Shown in pieces: positions 45,459-48,595 of a DNA stretch of 48,595 nucleotides. Source of the DNA: Hyphomonadaceae bacterium (GTDB taxonomy: Bacteria; Pseudomonadota; Alphaproteobacteria; Caulobacterales; Aquidulcibacteraceae). The number at the start of each line of letters is the position of its first letter. The first letter of the stretch is position 1. The position numbers were made by a program, and so were the translations under genes. The notes under the pieces were generated by a model that was not told the DNA's origin, ran no database searches, and saw only the letters and a program-made list of their open reading frames with translations. The DNA lies in contig JAKFYF010000046.1 of the NCBI GenBank assembly GCA_021731005.1, forward strand, positions 1 through 48,595, written 5' to 3'.

Positions 45459-48209
45459 ATGGGCGGCATCTTTATAAGTCATTCGAGCAAGAACAGCGCA
45501 GAGGCCGAGCGGCTGCGCGACTGGCTCGAAACCCAAGGCTGGGGGCGCTCGCAAGTTTTCCTGGACTTGCAGGACCTGAAGTCCGGCGATAGCTGGCGCG
45601 ATGTCCTCAATGCGATGGGCGACAAGGAAGCCGTTATCGTCTGCCTATCGAACGAGTGGCTCGGCTCGCATGAATGCGTGCGCGAGTTCACCCAAGCCCA
45701 AGAACGTGGCAAACCGATCCTGCCGATCTTCGTCGCGGCTGTGACCGCGCCGATACCTCGCTTCATCACCGATCTTCAAATCGGCGACGCGACGAAGGAC
45801 GACGGCTTCCAAAGCTTGCGCGATGGGCTCCTATCCAAACGCATAACGCCACAGTCCTTTCCCTGGCCGCCGCCCAATGAACCCACTCGCTCGGTCTATC
45901 GCGGTTTGCAGGCGCTCGACGTTCAGGACGCTGCGATCTTCTTTGGTCGCGATGCCGATATCGCACGCGGCCTCGATGAACTGCGAAGATTGCGCAACGG
46001 CGCGCCACAACGGCTACTGGCAATCCTGGGCGCTTCTGGCGCGGGCAAGTCGTCGTTCCTGCGCGCGGGTCTGATCGCACGCTTGAAGCGTGACGAAGAA
46101 AACTTCCTGGTGCTGCCGGTCGTACGGCCCGAACGCGCCGCGGTGAGCGGCCCGCAGGGATTAACCGCGAGCATTTCAACAGCGCAGGGCCGTGCTGTTT
46201 CGTGGGCCGGTGGTGTCGCGAACTTGGCGCAAGCCTTCGCCGATCTGCGCAAGCCCGTGATGCAGCGATTGACACGCAACGCTGAAGCGGCGCGAGAGAC
46301 TCATACTACGAAGCCGCCGACGATCATTCTGCCGCTCGATCAGGCGGAAGAATTATTTGGCGTGGAGAATACGGAGCGCGCCGCGTTCTGTGAGGCAGTA
46401 GAAGACGCCATCGCTCAGGATGGTAATGCCGTGCTTGTCGCAACTATCAGAACAGACACGTATGAGTCCCTACAGAACGGGTGGATGCGCGACCGTCAGA
46501 CGCCGTTCACGCTGCCTGCAATTGCTGCCGGCTCCTTCCAAGAAATCATCGAGGGTCCGGCGCGATTGGCGAAGCCGCCTTTGAAAATCGAGCCAGAGCT
46601 AACTCAGCAGTTGCTGAGCGATCTCAACGCTGCTGACGCGCTGCCGTTGTTGGCGTTCACTTTGGAACGGCTGCGAACCCAACTCGGCCAGCAGGGCAGA
46701 CTCTCGCTCGCCGACTATCGCGACAAACTGGGCGGCCTTTCCGGCGCGATCCAGTCGGCGGTGGATGCAGTGCTCGGCGCGGCGCCCAGCAAAGAGAAAC
46801 TGGCGCTGGCGCGGCGGCTGTTTGTGCCGGCTTTGGTGCAAGTGGATCAAGACGGGGTGAAGCGCCGCGTCGCGCGACGGGCCGACATCCCAGCGGATGC
46901 CCAAAAGCTAGCCGATCAGTTCGTCGATCAGAGGCTTTTGGTGGCGGATGCGGGCACGATTGAAGTCGCGCACGAAGCTATTCTGCGACAATGGCCAGCC
47001 TTGGCCTCATGGATCCGTGATGAATACGACGCGCTGAAGTTAGTTGGCGATCTGCAGGCTGCGACTTCGGAATGGGTTCAAGAGGGGCGCCCCGACAACT
47101 GGATGGCCCACAGTGGCGACAAGGTCGCGGACGCAGAGACGTTGCTCGAAAGGGCGGACTATTCGAAATCTTTGAATAGTGACGTGCGCGATTATGTTGC
47201 CGCTTGGAGGCGCTCAGTGCATGCAGCATTGGCGCGAGAAAGAAAGGCGCTGAGAGCTCAACGAAGAGCGCTTACAGCCCTCGTCGCGGTTGTTGGCATT
47301 CTCGTCATTGGCCTGTCTGTTATGGCCTTCGTCAATTTTCGTTCGGTCAGCGCGCTTGCTGTTGCTTACCTGGATTACGGGCGGTTCGCTGTCTCATCAT
47401 CTTCATTGGCGGCTGCGCGTCCCGGAACAACGTTTCAGGACTGCCGCGAAGACAGCGCTCTTTGCCCGGTCATGGTCATCGCCCCGGAGGGTCAGTTCCA
47501 AATGGGCTCAGCGGCTGACGATGAAGGGGCATCACTCGATGAGGGACCGACACGCGCGGTTTCGATTCAACGGTTTGCTGTCTCGCAACGTGAAATAACA
47601 TTTGCGCAGTGGCAGGCATGTGTTGCCGGTGGCGGTTGTTCCCGCAACCCCGCCCCGTCAGATAATGGCTGGGGACGCGGCAATCGACCTGTGTTTGTTT
47701 CTTGGGAAGATGCGCAGGAATATGTCGCTTGGCTGTCTCAAATGACGGGGCAACATTATCGCCTTCTCACCGAGGCGGAATGGGAATACGCGGCGCGCGG
47801 CGTCACTTCGGCTGACGATCCGCGTAACGGCGAGAGCTGGAGTTTCGGCAACGACGAAAGCCAACTGGGCGACTTCGCATGGTTCGCCTCGAACTCAGAA
47901 AATCAAACCTATCCCGTTGGGATGAAACGCGCCAATCCATTCGGCCTCTACGACATGCACGGCAATGTGTATGAGTGGGTGCAGGATTGTTACGCGGCCT
48001 ACGATCCCGCTAGGTTAGATGGCTCGGCTGTGGAGTCAGATGCTGAAGGACCGGATGTTTCCGATAGCGGAACGTCCTGCTCCTCCCGCGTGCTTCGCGG
48101 CGGTTCGTGGTCCAGCAACCCACAGGACCTCCGATCCGCGAGCCGCGTCAGGCTCAACCCAGATTACCGGGACAGCGCTATCGGGTTCCGCGTCGCCAGG
48201 ACCCTTTAG
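45459..48209 (+). CDS. TIR - nSTAND-type NTPase - transmembrane - FGE-sulfatase (C-type-lectin fold) protein
   Basis: TIR: GIFISHSSKNSAEAERLRDWLE...CLSNEWLGSHECVREFTQA; STAND: FFGRDADIARGLDELRRL...ILGASGAGKSSFLRAGLIARL, TIILPLDQAEELF; TM: ALTALVAVVGILVIGLSVMAFVNF; FGE: CPVMVIAPEGQFQMGSAADDEG...EITFAQWQACVAGGGC...RLLTEAEWEYAARG...NPFGLYDMHGNVYEWVQDCY...RVLRGGSWSSNPQDLRSASR...IGFRVARTL. Confidence 0.93.
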   Translation: MGGIFISHSSKNSAEAERLRDWLETQGWGRSQVFLDLQDLKSGDSWRDVLNAMGDKEAVIVCLSNEWLGSHECVREFTQAQERGKPILPIFVAAVTAPIPRFITDLQIGDATKDDGFQSLRDGLLSKRITPQSFPWPPPNEPTRSVYRGLQALDVQDAAIFFGRDADIARGLDELRRLRNGAPQRLLAILGASGAGKSSFLRAGLIARLKRDEENFLVLPVVRPERAAVSGPQGLTASISTAQGRAVSWAGGVANLAQAFADLRKPVMQRLTRNAEAARETHTTKPPTIILPLDQAEELFGVENTERAAFCEAVEDAIAQDGNAVLVATIRTDTYESLQNGWMRDRQTPFTLPAIAAGSFQEIIEGPARLAKPPLKIEPELTQQLLSDLNAADALPLLAFTLERLRTQLGQQGRLSLADYRDKLGGLSGAIQSAVDAVLGAAPSKEKLALARRLFVPALVQVDQDGVKRRVARRADIPADAQKLADQFVDQRLLVADAGTIEVAHEAILRQWPALASWIRDEYDALKLVGDLQAATSEWVQEGRPDNWMAHSGDKVADAETLLERADYSKSLNSDVRDYVAAWRRSVHAALARERKALRAQRRALTALVAVVGILVIGLSVMAFVNFRSVSALAVAYLDYGRFAVSSSSLAAARPGTTFQDCREDSALCPVMVIAPEGQFQMGSAADDEGASLDEGPTRAVSIQRFAVSQREITFAQWQACVAGGGCSRNPAPSDNGWGRGNRPVFVSWEDAQEYVAWLSQMTGQHYRLLTEAEWEYAARGVTSADDPRNGESWSFGNDESQLGDFAWFASNSENQTYPVGMKRANPFGLYDMHGNVYEWVQDCYAAYDPARLDGSAVESDAEGPDVSDSGTSCSSRVLRGGSWSSNPQDLRSASRVRLNPDYRDSAIGFRVARTL

Positions 48210-48595
48210 AATCGTTTCGCTTTAGCGCTTTACCTCCTGCATCCTGAACTCTTGGCCCTTTACAGGGTCTGGGGTGTAAGCCCTGCAGGTTCTTACTTCT
48301 CGACGAAGCCTAGTTGCGTTCTGGGCATCTCGAACGACTGTTTCCCAGCGCTTCCCAGTCATTCGTGATGCGCGATGATGTGGCAGCAATCGGCGAAAGG
48401 CTTCCGGTGCGATGGCGGCGGTGTATGTCCGTTGTCGGGCGGATTCTCGCCGGTCCCTTGGAGCGTCGGCTTCTGGGATGAAACGCCGAAAACGCGCGGG
48501 CGGCATGATCGGCAGGGGTAGGGGGCGATCACGCCGTAGGTGGGCCGGTTACTGCCATTCGTCCTTGGATCCGCGCGCCGCGCCTTGCCCCTGAC

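Noticed and set aside
48222-48506. 94-aa minus-strand ORF after the TIR-STAND gene, considered as an Avd-like or DGR component
   Set aside because: Wrong strand for a standard DGR cassette and no similarity I can recognise to Avd or reverse transcriptase motifs; left unannotated.
48210-48595. Search for a DGR template repeat or RT start in the remaining 386 bp
   Set aside because: No near-copy of 48090-48209 on either strand and no RT motif; the hypothesis cannot be resolved within this window.

Overview
High-GC chromosomal window, probably alphaproteobacterial (inference from gene content and codon bias), densely coding on both strands. No rRNA, tRNA or CRISPR array was recognised. Main content: (i) a duplicated PepSY / OmpR-type response regulator / histidine kinase cassette (1-2.2 kb and 4.2-6.5 kb) around a cytochrome b561-like gene, with a third, decayed kinase 3' end at about 8.4 kb; (ii) regulator/enzyme pairs (TetR with a serine hydrolase, DJ-1/PfpI protein with a GlxA-type regulator, AraC, MarR, ArsR-like, LytTR two-component system, GGDEF, hybrid-free sensor kinase); (iii) an accessory-looking stretch (18-41 kb) of exported or lipoprotein hydrolases, including a Tat-lipoprotein haloalkane dehalogenase-like enzyme, two proteins that each carry two retropepsin-type D-S/T-G motifs, HExxH-type peptidases and NTF2-like proteins, with at least three apparent frameshifts; (iv) a 2500-bp IS66-family element at 41983-44482 with a perfect 8-bp target duplication that splits a WD40 lipoprotein gene; and (v) at the right end, a 917-aa TIR - nSTAND-type NTPase - transmembrane - FGE-sulfatase/C-type-lectin-fold protein. 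This last gene is the best candidate for an interesting system: it looks like a conflict/anti-phage effector, and its 3' end has a codon pattern compatible with the variable region of a diversity-generating retroelement whose RT and template repeat would lie beyond the window. Several degenerate intergenic repeats are also dispersed through the window.
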